Positions 14,556-24,249 of a stretch of DNA of 64,000 nt are shown here, in pieces. Both the position numbers and the translations under genes were made by a program. The stretch lies in NCBI RefSeq assembly GCF_001424025.1, contig NZ_LMPZ01000001.1:577983-641982 (forward strand), written 5' to 3'. The DNA comes from Brevundimonas sp. Leaf363. Its GTDB lineage: Bacteria > Pseudomonadota > Alphaproteobacteria > Caulobacterales > Caulobacteraceae. The notes under the pieces are model-generated. The model had not been told where the DNA came from. It ran no database searches and worked only from the letters and a program-made list of their open reading frames with translations. Each line of letters begins with the position of its first letter. The stretch's first letter is position 1.

Positions 14556-16745
14556 ATGCAAAGACGCCAGCTTCTTCTCGGCGGCGCGGGCCTGTTCGTG
14601 CTCGCCGGCTGTGCCAGTGCGGGTGCGATGAGCGGCGGCGCCATGAGCGGCGACCTGTCGCCCGAAGCCCTGGCGGCCGAGGCGGCCGAGGCCCGCGCCG
14701 TCCTGCCGATGCAGACCCCGCGCGCCGAACTGCTGCAGCCCTGGACCGGGCCGTACGACGGCACGCCGCCGTGGGACAAGGTGACGCCGGCCAAGCTGCG
14801 CGAAGCCATGATGGAGGCCATCGAGCTGGCCCGTCAGGACGTCGCCGCCGTGGCCAATAACCCCGCGCCGCCGACCTTCGCCAACACCATGGCGGCGCAG
14901 GAGCTGTGGGGCCAGCCGCTGGACCGCATCGTCAACATCTACAGCGTGATGACCGGCAACATCGGCGGCGATGAATACGACGCCGTCGACACGGAGCTGT
15001 CGCCCATCCTGTCGGGCTTCTTCGACGAAATCAGCTTCAACGACGCCCTGTTCCAGCGCGTGAAGACGGTGGCCGACAACGCCGACGCCATGGGCCTGAA
15101 CGCCCAGCAGAAGCGTCTGGCCGAGCGCGCCCGCGACAGCTTCGTGCGCTCGGGCGCCAATCTGGACGCGGCCGGCAAGGCCGAGCTGGGCCGGATCAAC
15201 ACCGCCCTGTCGAACGCCTTCACCCGCTTCGGCCAGAAGGTGGTCGCGGACGAAAACGCCTGGACGGTGATCCCGAACGAAGCCGGCCTGGCCGGTCTGC
15301 CGGACTCGAACAAGGCCGCCGCCGCCGCAGCCGCGCGGACCCGCAACGTCCAGGGCTGGGCGATCCTGAACACCCGTTCGGCGGTCGATCCGTTCCTGAC
15401 CTTCGCCGACGATCGCGCCCTGCGTCAGCAGGTCTGGACCAAGTTCGTGAACCGTGGCGACAACGGCGACGCCAACGACACCAACGCCACCATCGCCGAG
15501 ATCGTGAAGCTGCGGGACCAGCGCGCCAAGCTGCTGGGCTACGCCAACCATGCCGAACTGCGCATGCAGGACACCATGGCCAAGACGCCGGCCAATGCGA
15601 AGTCGCTGATGGATCGCGTCTGGGCCCCGGCCAAGGCGCGGGTGGCCGAAGAGGTCGCCGACATGAAGGCGATCGCCGGCTACGACATCGAGCCGTGGGA
15701 CTACCTCTACTTCGCCGAGAAGGTCCGCAAGGCCAAGTACGACCTGGATCAGAACCAGCTGAAGCCGTACTTCGAGCTGAACGCCGTGCGCGCCGGCTCC
15801 TTCGCCATGGCCGAGCGCCTCTACGGCTTCACCTTCAAGAAGCTGCCGAAGGGGACGGTTCCGGTCTTCGAACCGGACGTCGAGGTCTACGAGGTCTACG
15901 ACAAGACCAAGGGCAACCGTCAGGTCGGCCTGTACTACACCGACGATTACGCCCGTCCGGGCAAGCGCTCGGGCGCCTGGATGACCACCTACCGGTCGTT
16001 CTCCAAGCTGGACGGCTCCAAGATCATCCTGGGGTCGAACAACAACAACTTCACCAAGCCGGAGCCGGGCGAGCCCGTGCTGATCTCGCTGGACGACGCC
16101 GAAACGCTGTTCCACGAGTTCGGCCACGCCCTGCACTACTTCTCGGCCGACGTGACCTATCCGTCGTTCGGCAACACGCCGCGCGACTTCGTGGAATATC
16201 CCTCGCAGGTGCATGAGCACTGGGTGCTGAGCCGGCCGATCCTGGACGGCTATCTGAAGCACTATCAGACCGGCGAGCCGATGCCGCAGGCGCTGGTCGA
16301 CAAGATCCAGGCCTCGTCCACTTTCAACCAGGGCTATGCGACGGTCAGCTATTTGTCGTCGGCCATCGTCGACATGGACCTGCATACGCAGGCTGTGCCG
16401 CCGACCGACATCGACGCCTTCGAGAAGGCGTCGCTGGCGCGCATCGGCATGCCCAGGGAGATCGTGATGCGGCACCGCCTGCCGCAGTTCAATCACCTGT
16501 TCACCTCGGACGCCTATTCGGCCGGCTACTACAGCTACCTGTGGTCGGAAACGATGGACGCCGACACCTGGGCCTACTTCGAGGAGTCGGGCGACGTGTT
16601 CAATCCGGACATCGCCAACCGCTTCAAGACCATCATGCTGGCCCCCGGCAACACGACCGACCGGGCCGAGGCGTACCGCGCCTTCCGCGGTCGCGACCCG
16701 GACGTGGCGGCCCTGCTGCGGGTCCGGGGCTTCCCGGTCTCGTAA
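14556..16745 (+). CDS. M3-family metallopeptidase lipoprotein (oligopeptidase / Dcp-like)
   Basis: 729 residues. An N-terminal lipoprotein signal, RRQLLLGGAGLFVLAG followed by Cys, places it in the envelope, with an Arg pair that could also suit Tat export. The zinc motif is LFHEFGHALHYF (HExxH, about residue 522), followed at the expected distance by the downstream Glu region HEHWVLSRP. The protein is the full thimet-oligopeptidase/peptidyl-dipeptidase length and should trim small peptides. A strong terminator follows at 16771. Confidence 0.9.
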   Translation: MQRRQLLLGGAGLFVLAGCASAGAMSGGAMSGDLSPEALAAEAAEARAVLPMQTPRAELLQPWTGPYDGTPPWDKVTPAKLREAMMEAIELARQDVAAVANNPAPPTFANTMAAQELWGQPLDRIVNIYSVMTGNIGGDEYDAVDTELSPILSGFFDEISFNDALFQRVKTVADNADAMGLNAQQKRLAERARDSFVRSGANLDAAGKAELGRINTALSNAFTRFGQKVVADENAWTVIPNEAGLAGLPDSNKAAAAAAARTRNVQGWAILNTRSAVDPFLTFADDRALRQQVWTKFVNRGDNGDANDTNATIAEIVKLRDQRAKLLGYANHAELRMQDTMAKTPANAKSLMDRVWAPAKARVAEEVADMKAIAGYDIEPWDYLYFAEKVRKAKYDLDQNQLKPYFELNAVRAGSFAMAERLYGFTFKKLPKGTVPVFEPDVEVYEVYDKTKGNRQVGLYYTDDYARPGKRSGAWMTTYRSFSKLDGSKIILGSNNNNFTKPEPGEPVLISLDDAETLFHEFGHALHYFSADVTYPSFGNTPRDFVEYPSQVHEHWVLSRPILDGYLKHYQTGEPMPQALVDKIQASSTFNQGYATVSYLSSAIVDMDLHTQAVPPTDIDAFEKASLARIGMPREIVMRHRLPQFNHLFTSDAYSAGYYSYLWSETMDADTWAYFEESGDVFNPDIANRFKTIMLAPGNTTDRAEAYRAFRGRDPDVAALLRVRGFPVS

Positions 16746-16770
16746 GGCGAGCCACGGTTTGAAACGACAG

Positions 16771-16807
16771 AAGCCCCGGCGGAGCGATCCGCCGGGGCTT
16801 CCTTTTT
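16771..16807 (+). terminator. Intrinsic terminator after the M3 peptidase gene
   Basis: A 12-bp stem AAGCCCCGGCGG / CCGCCGGGGCTT with loop AGCGAT, followed by CCTTTTTG. It lies between the convergent M3 peptidase and UrcA genes and may serve both. Confidence 0.9.
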
Positions 16808-16828
16808 GCCGCGGGAGAGCGGGTCTTC

Positions 16829-17134
16829 TTACAGCGCGGCGGTGCGGACCTGGGCGCTGAGGGCGGCGCGGGCTTCGCGGGGCAGCTGGCTGCGGATCTG
16901 GGCGCGCGTGTCGGCCTGGCAGCGGTTGGCGCGGCGGTTCAGGCGGGTGTCGGACGCGCGGCTGTTGCGGCACAGGTCGGCCGCGACGGTGTTGATGCGC
17001 TGGTCCAGCGTCTGGGCGCCGGCGGCGGTGGAAAGGTCGAGATCGCCATAGGCGACACGGGCGTCCTGCGCCGAGGCGGCGGAGGCGACGGCCAGCATGG
17101 CGGTGGCGGCGAGAGCGGCGGTGATCCTGAACAT
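16829..17134 (-). CDS. UrcA-family exported protein
   Basis: 101 residues with a Sec signal peptide (MFRITAALAATAMLAVASAA, cleavage near ASAQ). The mature part carries the UrcA signature VAYGDLDLSTAAGAQTLDQR, then AADLC and a second Cys in NRCQA, which probably form a disulfide. UrcA is a small periplasmic family common in Caulobacterales and sphingomonads with no established function. The start at 17134 places the signal peptide at the N-terminus. The upstream region holds an unusual array of TCATGA sites (17250-17297). Confidence 0.85.
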   Translation of the reverse strand: MFRITAALAATAMLAVASAASAQDARVAYGDLDLSTAAGAQTLDQRINTVAADLCRNSRASDTRLNRRANRCQADTRAQIRSQLPREARAALSAQVRTAAL

Positions 17135-17249
17135 TGGCTTCGTCCCTTGGGGCAGCCGCTCTGATCGGCGGCGAGGGAACGATGGCCGTCGCATGGCGCC
17201 GCAAGATGCGCTTTCGCCGGCTAAAGTTAGGCCAAAGTATAAATCGAAG

Positions 17250-17297
17250 TCATGACTTTCGCGTCATGAAATGAAAGTCATGATCTAAAGTTCATGA
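17250..17297. promoter_or_regulatory. Array of four TCATGA palindromes at exact 14-bp spacing
   Basis: TCATGA occurs at 17250, 17264, 17278 and 17292, each exactly 14 bp after the last. The array lies in the only gap between ppc (stop at 17319) and the UrcA gene (start 17134). On the minus strand a TATACT at 17236-17241 could be the UrcA -10 element, just downstream of the array. Regular spacing of a 6-bp palindrome suggests cooperative binding by a dimeric regulator of the UrcA gene. Confidence 0.55.
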
Positions 17298-17318
17298 TGA
17301 CGGATTTATTGCGGGTTG

Positions 17319-20024
17319 TCACCCGCTGTTGCGCAATCCCGCCGCGATGCCGTTGACGGCCAGCAGGATGCCCTCGCGGACCAGCGGGTCGTCGTCTCCG
17401 GCGCGGCGGCGGCGGATCAGCTCGACCTGGACGTGGTTCAGCGGCTCGACATAGGGCATGCGCAAGCGGATCAGCCGGTCCAGCTCGGGCTGGCCGTCCA
17501 GCAGCGCCGTCTGGCCCGTGATGGTCAGGACGGCGTCGCGCGTGCGCTCCCACTCCGCCTTGATCGCCCCATAGATGCGCTCGGCCAGACCGGCGTCGGG
17601 CACCAGCGAGGCGTAGCGGCGGGCGATGGTCATGTCCGACTTGGACATGATCATCTCCAGGTTCTGGATGGCGGTGCGGAAGAAGGGCCAGGACTTGGCC
17701 ATCTCGGCCAGTTCGCCGGCGTCCGCGCCCTGAACGGCCGAGCCGAAGCCGAACCAGCCCGGCAGCATCACCCGGCTCTGCGACCAGCTGAATACCCAGG
17801 GAATGGCGCGCAGGTCCTCGATGGCGGTGGAGGTGGTGCGCGAGGCCGGGCGCGAGCCGATCTTCAGCTCCGACAGTTCGGCGATCGGTGTGGCGGCGCG
17901 GAAATAGTCGACGAAGCCGGGCGTCTCATAGACCAGCGCCCGGTAGGCGTTCATCGAGGCCTGCGACAGGGTGGAGGCCGTCTGGCCGTGCAGACGGGTC
18001 AGCTCGTCGTCCGGCGGCGGGGCCAGCGAGGCGATCAGGGTCCCGGCGGTCAGGGCGTCGAGGTTGCGCCGCGCGACGTCTGGCTCGCCGTACTTGTTGG
18101 CGATGACCTCGCCCTGTTCGGTGATGCGGATGCGGCCGGCCACCGTGCCCTTCGGCTGCGAGAGCACGCCCGCGAAGGACGAACCGCCCCCGCGCCCGAC
18201 GGCGCCGCCCCGGCCGTGGAACAGTTGCAGTCGCACGCCGGCCGCCTCGGTCACTGACAGGATGGCGCGCGACGCCTGATGCAGCTCCCAGCTGGAGGTG
18301 AAGTAGGAGCCGTCCTTGTTCGAGTCCGAATAGCCGATCATCACTTCCTGGACGCCACGCGCACGGGCCACGGCCAGGGCGGCGGGTTCGCGGAACAGGC
18401 GTTCCAGGGTCGGCTTGGCGGCGCGCAGGTCGTCGATGGTCTCGAACAGGGGCGCCGCCTGGATCGGGCATTCGCCGGGCGCCTCGGGGCGGTAGAGACC
18501 CGCCTCCTTCAGCAGCAGATAGACCTCCAGCATGTCCGAGGCGGCGTCGGTCTTGGACACGATGTGGGTGCGGATGGCCTGTGGGCCGAAGGTCTTCAGG
18601 GCGCGGGCGGCGGCCTCCAGGATCGACCGCTCCTTCAACGTCTCCTCGGTGTAGGTCCCGTACGGATTGAACAGCGGGCGGCCCGAGGTCAGTTCGGCCG
18701 ACAGGCGGGCGATGCGCGCCTCCTCGTCCAGCGACGCATAGTCGGCCTCGACCCCGGCGACCTTGAACAGGTCGGCCACGACGCGTTCGTGCACGTCCGA
18801 GTTCTGGCGCAGGTCCAGCGTCGCCATGTGGAAGCCGAAGATGTCCAGCGCCGTGATCAGGCCCGACAGGCTGTCGTCGGCGAAGGCCTGACCGTGGTTG
18901 GCCACCAGGCTGTCGCGCAGCACCGCCAGCTCGCCCCGGAATTCTTCGGGGCCGTCATAGGCGGGCGCCGCGAAGCGGGCCGGGCGGGGCGCCGTCATGC
19001 CGGTCAGGGCCTGATGGGTGGCGGACAGGCGGGCGTAGATCTCGGTCAGGGCGCGGCGATAGGGCTCGTCGGTGCGGTGCGGGCTTTCGTCGTCCGACGC
19101 CTTGGACAGGGCCGCCAGCTCCGGCGACACATGGGCCAGCGAGCCGGACAGGCTGAGCTCGGCGCCCAGGGCGTGCACCTCGTCCAGATAGAAGCGCAGC
19201 ACCGCCCGCGCCGCCGTCGCCATGGCCGAGGTCAGGGTCTCTCCGTTGACGTTGGGATTGCCGTCGCGGTCGCCGCCGACCCAGGCGCCGATGCGGATGA
19301 AGGGCTTCAGGTCCGGCGCCTCCAGCCGACGACGCCAGGCGTCCAGCTGCTGCGGTGCGACGCGAAGGAAGATGCGGTCCAGGAAGGAGACGACCGTCTC
19401 GATCTCGTCCTGCACCACCAGGCCGGTGGTCCGCACCAGGCGCGTGGCCCACAGGATGATGATCTGGCGGCGCAGGCCCTTGGTCAGGATGTCGGGCGTG
19501 CACGACAGGTCGTCGCGGTCGCAGGCGTCCAGCAGGGCCGACACCGAGGCGATGCGGTCGATCACGCTCTTGCGCCGCACCTCGGACGGGTGGGCGGTCA
19601 GGACCGGCGAGATCAGCGCGTCGTTCAGCAGGTCTCGCGCGTCGGCTTCGGTCTTGCCGGCGTCGGCCAGCCGGGCCAGGGCGCCTTCCAGCGTATCGGG
19701 CCGGGCCCCCTCGGCGGTCTGGATCTGGGCCCGGCGCTTGCCGGCGCGGTCCTCGGCGACATTGGCCAGCAGCGAGAAGCAGGCGAAACCGTGCGCCAGC
19801 CCGACCGCCTGATCCAGCGGCAGATCGGCCAGCAGGGCCTCTAGCCGCGAGGCGTCCCGCGACGCCGGATCGCGGTGATAGGCCACCGACGCCTGCCGCA
19901 CCGCCTCGATCCGGTCGTAGAGCTCCTGGCCCCCCTCGTCGCGGATCACCTCGCCCAGAAGGGCGCCCAGTTGGCGCACTTCGTCGCGCAGGCGGTCGTC
20001 GGCGGCAGGGCTCATGGGCGTCAT
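17319..20024 (-). CDS. ppc: Phosphoenolpyruvate carboxylase
   Basis: 901 residues, full family length. Motifs in order: [12 protein letters not shown] (catalytic His; a Ser where most have Thr), [23 protein letters not shown] (catalytic Arg/Lys region), [14 protein letters not shown] and a C-terminal RNSG (usually RNTG). It carboxylates PEP to oxaloacetate to refill the TCA cycle. Starts at ATG 20024, with ATG 20015 as an alternative. A 13-bp palindrome lies 22 bp upstream. Confidence 0.97.
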   Translation of the reverse strand: MTPMSPAADDRLRDEVRQLGALLGEVIRDEGGQELYDRIEAVRQASVAYHRDPASRDASRLEALLADLPLDQAVGLAHGFACFSLLANVAEDRAGKRRAQIQTAEGARPDTLEGALARLADAGKTEADARDLLNDALISPVLTAHPSEVRRKSVIDRIASVSALLDACDRDDLSCTPDILTKGLRRQIIILWATRLVRTTGLVVQDEIETVVSFLDRIFLRVAPQQLDAWRRRLEAPDLKPFIRIGAWVGGDRDGNPNVNGETLTSAMATAARAVLRFYLDEVHALGAELSLSGSLAHVSPELAALSKASDDESPHRTDEPYRRALTEIYARLSATHQALTGMTAPRPARFAAPAYDGPEEFRGELAVLRDSLVANHGQAFADDSLSGLITALDIFGFHMATLDLRQNSDVHERVVADLFKVAGVEADYASLDEEARIARLSAELTSGRPLFNPYGTYTEETLKERSILEAAARALKTFGPQAIRTHIVSKTDAASDMLEVYLLLKEAGLYRPEAPGECPIQAAPLFETIDDLRAAKPTLERLFREPAALAVARARGVQEVMIGYSDSNKDGSYFTSSWELHQASRAILSVTEAAGVRLQLFHGRGGAVGRGGGSSFAGVLSQPKGTVAGRIRITEQGEVIANKYGEPDVARRNLDALTAGTLIASLAPPPDDELTRLHGQTASTLSQASMNAYRALVYETPGFVDYFRAATPIAELSELKIGSRPASRTTSTAIEDLRAIPWVFSWSQSRVMLPGWFGFGSAVQGADAGELAEMAKSWPFFRTAIQNLEMIMSKSDMTIARRYASLVPDAGLAERIYGAIKAEWERTRDAVLTITGQTALLDGQPELDRLIRLRMPYVEPLNHVQVELIRRRRAGDDDPLVREGILLAVNGIAAGLRNSG

Positions 20025-20046
20025 CTCTCAGCGGGGAGGCTGGGAA

Positions 20047-20059
20047 TGTTACCGTAACA
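20047..20059. promoter_or_regulatory. Operator-like palindrome TGTTAC-C-GTAACA
   Basis: A perfect 13-bp palindrome 22 bp upstream of the ppc start, in the 259-bp gap shared with the divergent sulP gene. Position and symmetry fit a repressor site for ppc; the regulator is unknown. I see no other feature in the gap. Confidence 0.45.
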
Positions 20060-20283
20060 GGCGCGCGGCGGATGGCTACGCTGGAGTGAACGCCGAAACG
20101 CGATGTGTGCGGCGCATCGTTTTCCGGCGCGCGGCGCTTGCCTTGACCGCCAGGGCCGGGCAGGGACGGCCGACCAGGATCCGGGCCATCGCCGCCCGGT
20201 GGCTATCCCGTCCGCCCATCCGTCGGGAAATCGCCGCGACCGGACCCCCAGGCGGGGTCGGCGGCAGACGACAAGACGATCCC

Positions 20284-21762
20284 ATGTCCCTCTATCCTTC
20301 CGAACGCCAGCAGTGGCTGGCCAATCCGCGTCGCGACCTGCTGGCCGGCACGGTTGTGGCCCTGGCCCTGATCCCCGAGGCCATCGCCTTCTCCCTGATC
20401 GCCGGCGTCGATCCCGCGGTGGGCCTCTACGCCTCCTTCGTCATCGCCGTGACGATCGCCATCGTCGGCGGCCGCCCGGCCATGATCTCGGCCGCGACCG
20501 GGGCCATGGCGCTGCTGATGGTCACCCTGGTCCGCGACCACGGCCTGGAATATCTGTTCGCCGCTTCGATCCTGTGCGGCGTGTTCCAGATCGGCATCGG
20601 GCTGCTGAAGTTGGGGCGCTACATCCGCTTCGTGTCACGCAGCGTCATGACCGGCTTCGTCAACGCCCTGGCCATCCTGATCTTCCTGGCCCAGATGCCC
20701 GAGCTGATCGGCGCCAACTGGCAGACCTACGCCCTTGTCGCGGCGTCGCTGGTCATCATCTACGGCCTGCCCCGCATCACCAAGGTCGTGCCCTCGGCCC
20801 TGGTCGCCATCGTGGTCGTCAGCGCCTTCGTCATGATCACCGGGACGCCGGTCCGCACCGTCGGCGACATGGGCCAGATGCCGACCAGTCTGCCGCTGTT
20901 CCACCTGCCGGCCGTGCCGCTGACGTGGGAGACGCTGATCATCATCGCACCGATCTCGGCCACCCTGGCCTTCGTCGGCCTGCTGGAAAGCCTGCTGACC
21001 GCCAATCTGATCGACGACATTACCGACACGCCCTCGGACAAGGACCGCGAAACCCGCGGCCAGGGCGTCGCCAACATCCTGTCGCCCCTGTTCGGCGGCA
21101 TGGCGGGCTGCGCCATGATCGGCCAGTCGATCATCAACGTGACCTCCGGGGCTCGGGGCCGCTTGTCGACCCTGTGGGCGGGGCTGTTTCTGCTGTTCCT
21201 GATCCTGGTGCTTCAGGACTGGGTGGCGCGAATCCCGATGGCGGCGCTGGTGGCGGTCATGATCATGGTTTCGGTCGGCACCTTCGACTGGAGCTCGCTG
21301 ACCAGGATCCGGTCGATCCCGTTCCAGTCGTCGGTCGTCATGCTGGCCACCACCGGCACGGTGGTCGTGACCCATGACCTGTCGAAAGGGGTGGTGCTGG
21401 GCGTGATCCTGTCGGCCATCTTCTTCATGCGGAAAGTCGCCAAGACCATCGTGGTCGAGGCCGACGACGCGACCGCCCCGGACGAGCTGCGCTATCGCGT
21501 GACCGGCCAATTGTTCTTCGCCTCGGCCGACGTCTTCGCCGCCAGCTTCGAGCATCATGGTCATCCGCGCCGGGTCCGCATCGACATGACGCAGGCGCAT
21601 CTGTGGGACCGCACCGGCGTCGCCGCCCTGGACAAGGTCGTCTTCCGCTACCGCCGCCAGGGCGCCGAGGTCGAGGTGATCGGCGTCAACGAAACCGGCC
21701 GCGCCCTGGTCGATCGCGTCGGCCGCCACGACAAGCCGGACGCGCCTGCGCCCGCGCACTAG
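20284..21762 (+). CDS. SulP-family inorganic anion transporter with STAS domain
   Basis: 492 residues. The membrane domain has the SulP features: [20 protein letters not shown] near the N-terminus, VGLYASFV, then 10 or so further helices. A C-terminal STAS domain (about 395-480) includes [19 protein letters not shown]. SulP proteins carry sulfate, bicarbonate or dicarboxylates; which one is not evident. Proximity to ppc, which consumes bicarbonate, is suggestive only. The frame is open from 20014, but the start at ATG 20284 removes an Arg-rich non-family extension. Confidence 0.9.
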   Translation: MSLYPSERQQWLANPRRDLLAGTVVALALIPEAIAFSLIAGVDPAVGLYASFVIAVTIAIVGGRPAMISAATGAMALLMVTLVRDHGLEYLFAASILCGVFQIGIGLLKLGRYIRFVSRSVMTGFVNALAILIFLAQMPELIGANWQTYALVAASLVIIYGLPRITKVVPSALVAIVVVSAFVMITGTPVRTVGDMGQMPTSLPLFHLPAVPLTWETLIIIAPISATLAFVGLLESLLTANLIDDITDTPSDKDRETRGQGVANILSPLFGGMAGCAMIGQSIINVTSGARGRLSTLWAGLFLLFLILVLQDWVARIPMAALVAVMIMVSVGTFDWSSLTRIRSIPFQSSVVMLATTGTVVVTHDLSKGVVLGVILSAIFFMRKVAKTIVVEADDATAPDELRYRVTGQLFFASADVFAASFEHHGHPRRVRIDMTQAHLWDRTGVAALDKVVFRYRRQGAEVEVIGVNETGRALVDRVGRHDKPDAPAPAH

Positions 21763-21879
21763 GGCGCCCGCCTTGTCTTCGCCGCGCTTTTCGAGCATAA
21801 GCCGCCGCTTCCGGCGCAAGTGAACCTCGCGTCTCCACCATCACGACCCCCAACAGCTTGGGACGAGGATGGCGAGAAC

Positions 21880-21907
21880 CCTCTGCCGACGTGAGCGTCG
21901 CCAGAGG
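21880..21907 (+). promoter_or_regulatory. Stem-loop in the ffh leader
   Basis: CCTCTG-C-CGACG-TGAG-CGTCG-C-CAGAGG forms an 11-bp stem with one C-C mismatch and a TGAG loop, ending 44 bp before the ffh start. No T-run follows. It is a possible 5' leader structure of ffh. Confidence 0.4.
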
Positions 21908-21951
21908 CCGCTTTCGTATGGAGATCGAACCGCTCGCCATATGAGGTGTTG

Positions 21952-23490
21952 ATGTTCGAGGCTCTGAACGAGCGGCTGACAGGCGTTTTCGACCGGATCA
22001 CCGGTCGCGGCGCCCTGTCCGAAAAGGACGTGGCGGAGGCGATGCGCGAAGTGCGCGTGGCCCTGCTGGAGGCCGACGTCGCCCTGCCGGTCGTCAAGGA
22101 CTTCATCGCCTTCGCCACCGAGCGCGCCACGGGCGAAGAGGTAATCCGCTCGGTCAAGCCGGCCGATCAGGTGGTCAAGATCGTCTATGACGGCCTGATC
22201 GAGATGCTGGGCGGCGAGGAGCCGGTCGGCATCAATCTGAACGCCACGCCGCCGGCTGTGATCCTGATGGCCGGCCTGCAGGGCTCGGGCAAGACGACGA
22301 CGTCCGCCAAGCTGGCGCTGCGCCTGACCAAATTCGATCGCAAGAAGGTCATGATGGCCTCGCTGGACACGCGTCGTCCGGCGGCGATGGAGCAGCTGGA
22401 GACCCTGGGTCGCCAGATCGAGGTCGCCACTCTACCGATCGTGGCCGGCGAGAGCGCGGTTCAGATCGCCAGGCGCGCGCTGCAATCCGCAAAACTGCAG
22501 GGCTTCGACGTCCTGATCCTCGACACCGCCGGCCGCATCACGCTCGACGAAGGGCTGATGAACGAGGTGGCTGAGGTCGCTCAGGTCGCCAAGCCGGTCG
22601 AGACCCTGCTGGTCGCCGACAGCCTGACCGGTCAGGACGCGGTGCGCACCGCCAAGGCCTTCCATGAACGCCTGCCGCTGACCGGTCTGGTTCTGACCCG
22701 CGCCGACGGCGACGGGCGCGGCGGGGCCATGCTGTCGATGCGCGCCGTCACCGGCCTGCCGATCAAATATCTGGGCGCCGGCGAGAAGGTCGATGCGCTG
22801 GACGTGTTCGACGCCCGCCGCGTCGCCGGCCGCATCCTGGGTCAGGGGGACATCGTCGCCCTGGTCGAGAAGGCCAGCCAGGAACTGGACGCCTCCAAGG
22901 CCGAGGCGATGGCGCGCAAGCTGGCCAAGGGCCAGTTCGACCTGAACGACCTGATGGGCCAGCTTCAGCAGATGAAGCGGATGGGCGGCCTGCAGGGGAT
23001 CATGGGCCTGCTGCCCGGCGTGGCCAAGATGAAGAACCAGATGGCCGAAAGCGGCGTCGACGATCGGATGATCGCCCGCCAGGAAGCCATCATCTCCTCC
23101 ATGACCAAGCTGGAGCGCAAGAAGCCGGACCTGCTGAACGCCAGCCGCAAGAAGCGCGTGGCCGCCGGCGCCGGCGTCGATGTCCAGGACATCAACCGCC
23201 TGCTGAAACAGCACCGTCAGATGGCCGACATGGTCAAGGCGATGTCGCGCGGCGGTCCCAAGAAGATGCAGCAGATGGCCGCCATGCTGGGCGGTCTCGG
23301 CGGCGGCGGCGGCGGGCTGCCCGGCATGGGCGGTCCCGACCTGAACCGGTTGAAGGCGATGGGCGGCGGCAAGATGGCCGAGCCCTCGGCCGACGAATTG
23401 AAAGCCCTTCAGGACCGCATGGCGGCCCTGGGCGGCGGACAACTTCCGGGGGGCCTTCCGGGCCTGCCCGGTTTCCCTCCCAAGAAATAA
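21952..23490 (+). CDS. ffh: Signal recognition particle protein Ffh
   Basis: 512 residues. The N domain is followed by the G domain: GLQGSGKTTTSAKLA (G1), DTRRPAAMEQL, LDTAGRI (G3) and GDGRGGAMLSM. A Met-rich M domain (about 330-430) binds 4.5S RNA and signal peptides, with a Gly-rich tail after it. It targets nascent membrane proteins to FtsY and the translocon. ATG 21952 is chosen since GAGG lies just upstream; the frame also offers GTG 21946. Followed after 25 bp by rpsP. Confidence 0.97.
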   Translation: MFEALNERLTGVFDRITGRGALSEKDVAEAMREVRVALLEADVALPVVKDFIAFATERATGEEVIRSVKPADQVVKIVYDGLIEMLGGEEPVGINLNATPPAVILMAGLQGSGKTTTSAKLALRLTKFDRKKVMMASLDTRRPAAMEQLETLGRQIEVATLPIVAGESAVQIARRALQSAKLQGFDVLILDTAGRITLDEGLMNEVAEVAQVAKPVETLLVADSLTGQDAVRTAKAFHERLPLTGLVLTRADGDGRGGAMLSMRAVTGLPIKYLGAGEKVDALDVFDARRVAGRILGQGDIVALVEKASQELDASKAEAMARKLAKGQFDLNDLMGQLQQMKRMGGLQGIMGLLPGVAKMKNQMAESGVDDRMIARQEAIISSMTKLERKKPDLLNASRKKRVAAGAGVDVQDINRLLKQHRQMADMVKAMSRGGPKKMQQMAAMLGGLGGGGGGLPGMGGPDLNRLKAMGGGKMAEPSADELKALQDRMAALGGGQLPGGLPGLPGFPPKK

Positions 23491-23515
23491 TACGACCTAA
23501 CGAAAGAGACTGAAA

Positions 23516-24085
23516 ATGCTGAAGATTCGTCTGGCCCGCGGTGGCTCCAAGAAGCGCCCGTACTACTACATCGTCGTCGCCGACTCGCACGCGCCCCGGG
23601 ACGGCAAGTTCCTGGAACGCGTCGGCACTTACAACCCGATGCTACCCAAGGACGGCGAAAAGCCCCGCGTGACCCTGAAGGCCGACCGCGTCTCGGAATG
23701 GCTGGGCAAGGGCGCCCAACCGACCGACCGCGTCGCGCGCTTCATCAGCCAGAGCACGGACGAAGCCCTGGTCGGCAAGGTCAAGTGGGCCGCCGGTCAG
23801 AACCTGAAGAAGGGCGAGCCGGGCAAGAAGGCCCAGGAACGCGCCGCCGAGCGTGCGCAACGCGAAGCCGACCGTCTGGAAGCCGAAGCGGCCGCCAAGG
23901 TCGAGGCCGCTGAAGCCGCCGCCCGCGCCAAGGAAGAAGCCGCCGCCGCGGCCGCCGCTCCGGCTCCGGCCGCTGAGGAAGCCCCCGCTGAAGAGGCTCC
24001 GGCCGCTGACGCTGACGGCTCGGCCGAAGTGGCCGTCGAAGACGCCCCGGCCGAAGGCGCCGCCGAAGAAAAGACCGAAGCGTAA
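23516..24085 (+). CDS. rpsP: 30S ribosomal protein S16 with long acidic C-terminal extension
   Basis: The first 80 residues are standard S16 ([20 protein letters not shown]). The protein runs to 189 residues, more than twice the bacterial norm, because of an Ala/Glu/Lys-rich tail with [20 protein letters not shown] and then [19 protein letters not shown], predicted helical then disordered. Extended S16 tails are known in Caulobacterales. GAAAGAGAC precedes the ATG. Confidence 0.95.
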   Translation: MLKIRLARGGSKKRPYYYIVVADSHAPRDGKFLERVGTYNPMLPKDGEKPRVTLKADRVSEWLGKGAQPTDRVARFISQSTDEALVGKVKWAAGQNLKKGEPGKKAQERAAERAQREADRLEAEAAAKVEAAEAAARAKEEAAAAAAAPAPAAEEAPAEEAPAADADGSAEVAVEDAPAEGAAEEKTEA

Positions 24086-24088
24086 GCC

Positions 24089-24249
24089 TGACATCCTTCT
24101 CCCCCTGGGGGAAAAGGTGGGCGCCGCAGGCGCTCGGATGAGGGGTTGGTTGGACGCGGAGTGATGCGGGTGACGTCGAGCGGCAGCTGCCGTTCCCCTC
24201 ATCCGTCTCGCTTCGCGAGCCACCTTCTCCCCCGAGGGGAGAAGGATAG
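24089..24249. repeat. Intergenic mosaic palindromic repeat between rpsP and rimM
   Basis: Two arms in inverse orientation, ATCCTTCTCCCCCTGGGGG (24089 onward) and CCCCCGAGGGGAGAAGGAT (to 24247), enclose GC-rich spacer that itself contains CTCATCC on both strands. The right arm provides the GGGGAGAAGG ribosome binding site of rimM. Confidence 0.75.

Noticed and set aside
14517..17204. 895-codon open frame on the minus strand
   Set aside because: It lies antisense to the M3 peptidase and UrcA genes. Its length comes from GC-rich third positions of the real genes, and the translation is Arg/Gly/His-rich without family motifs.
18279..19844. 521-codon frame antisense to ppc
   Set aside because: Shadow of ppc; composition typical of antisense frames in high-GC DNA.
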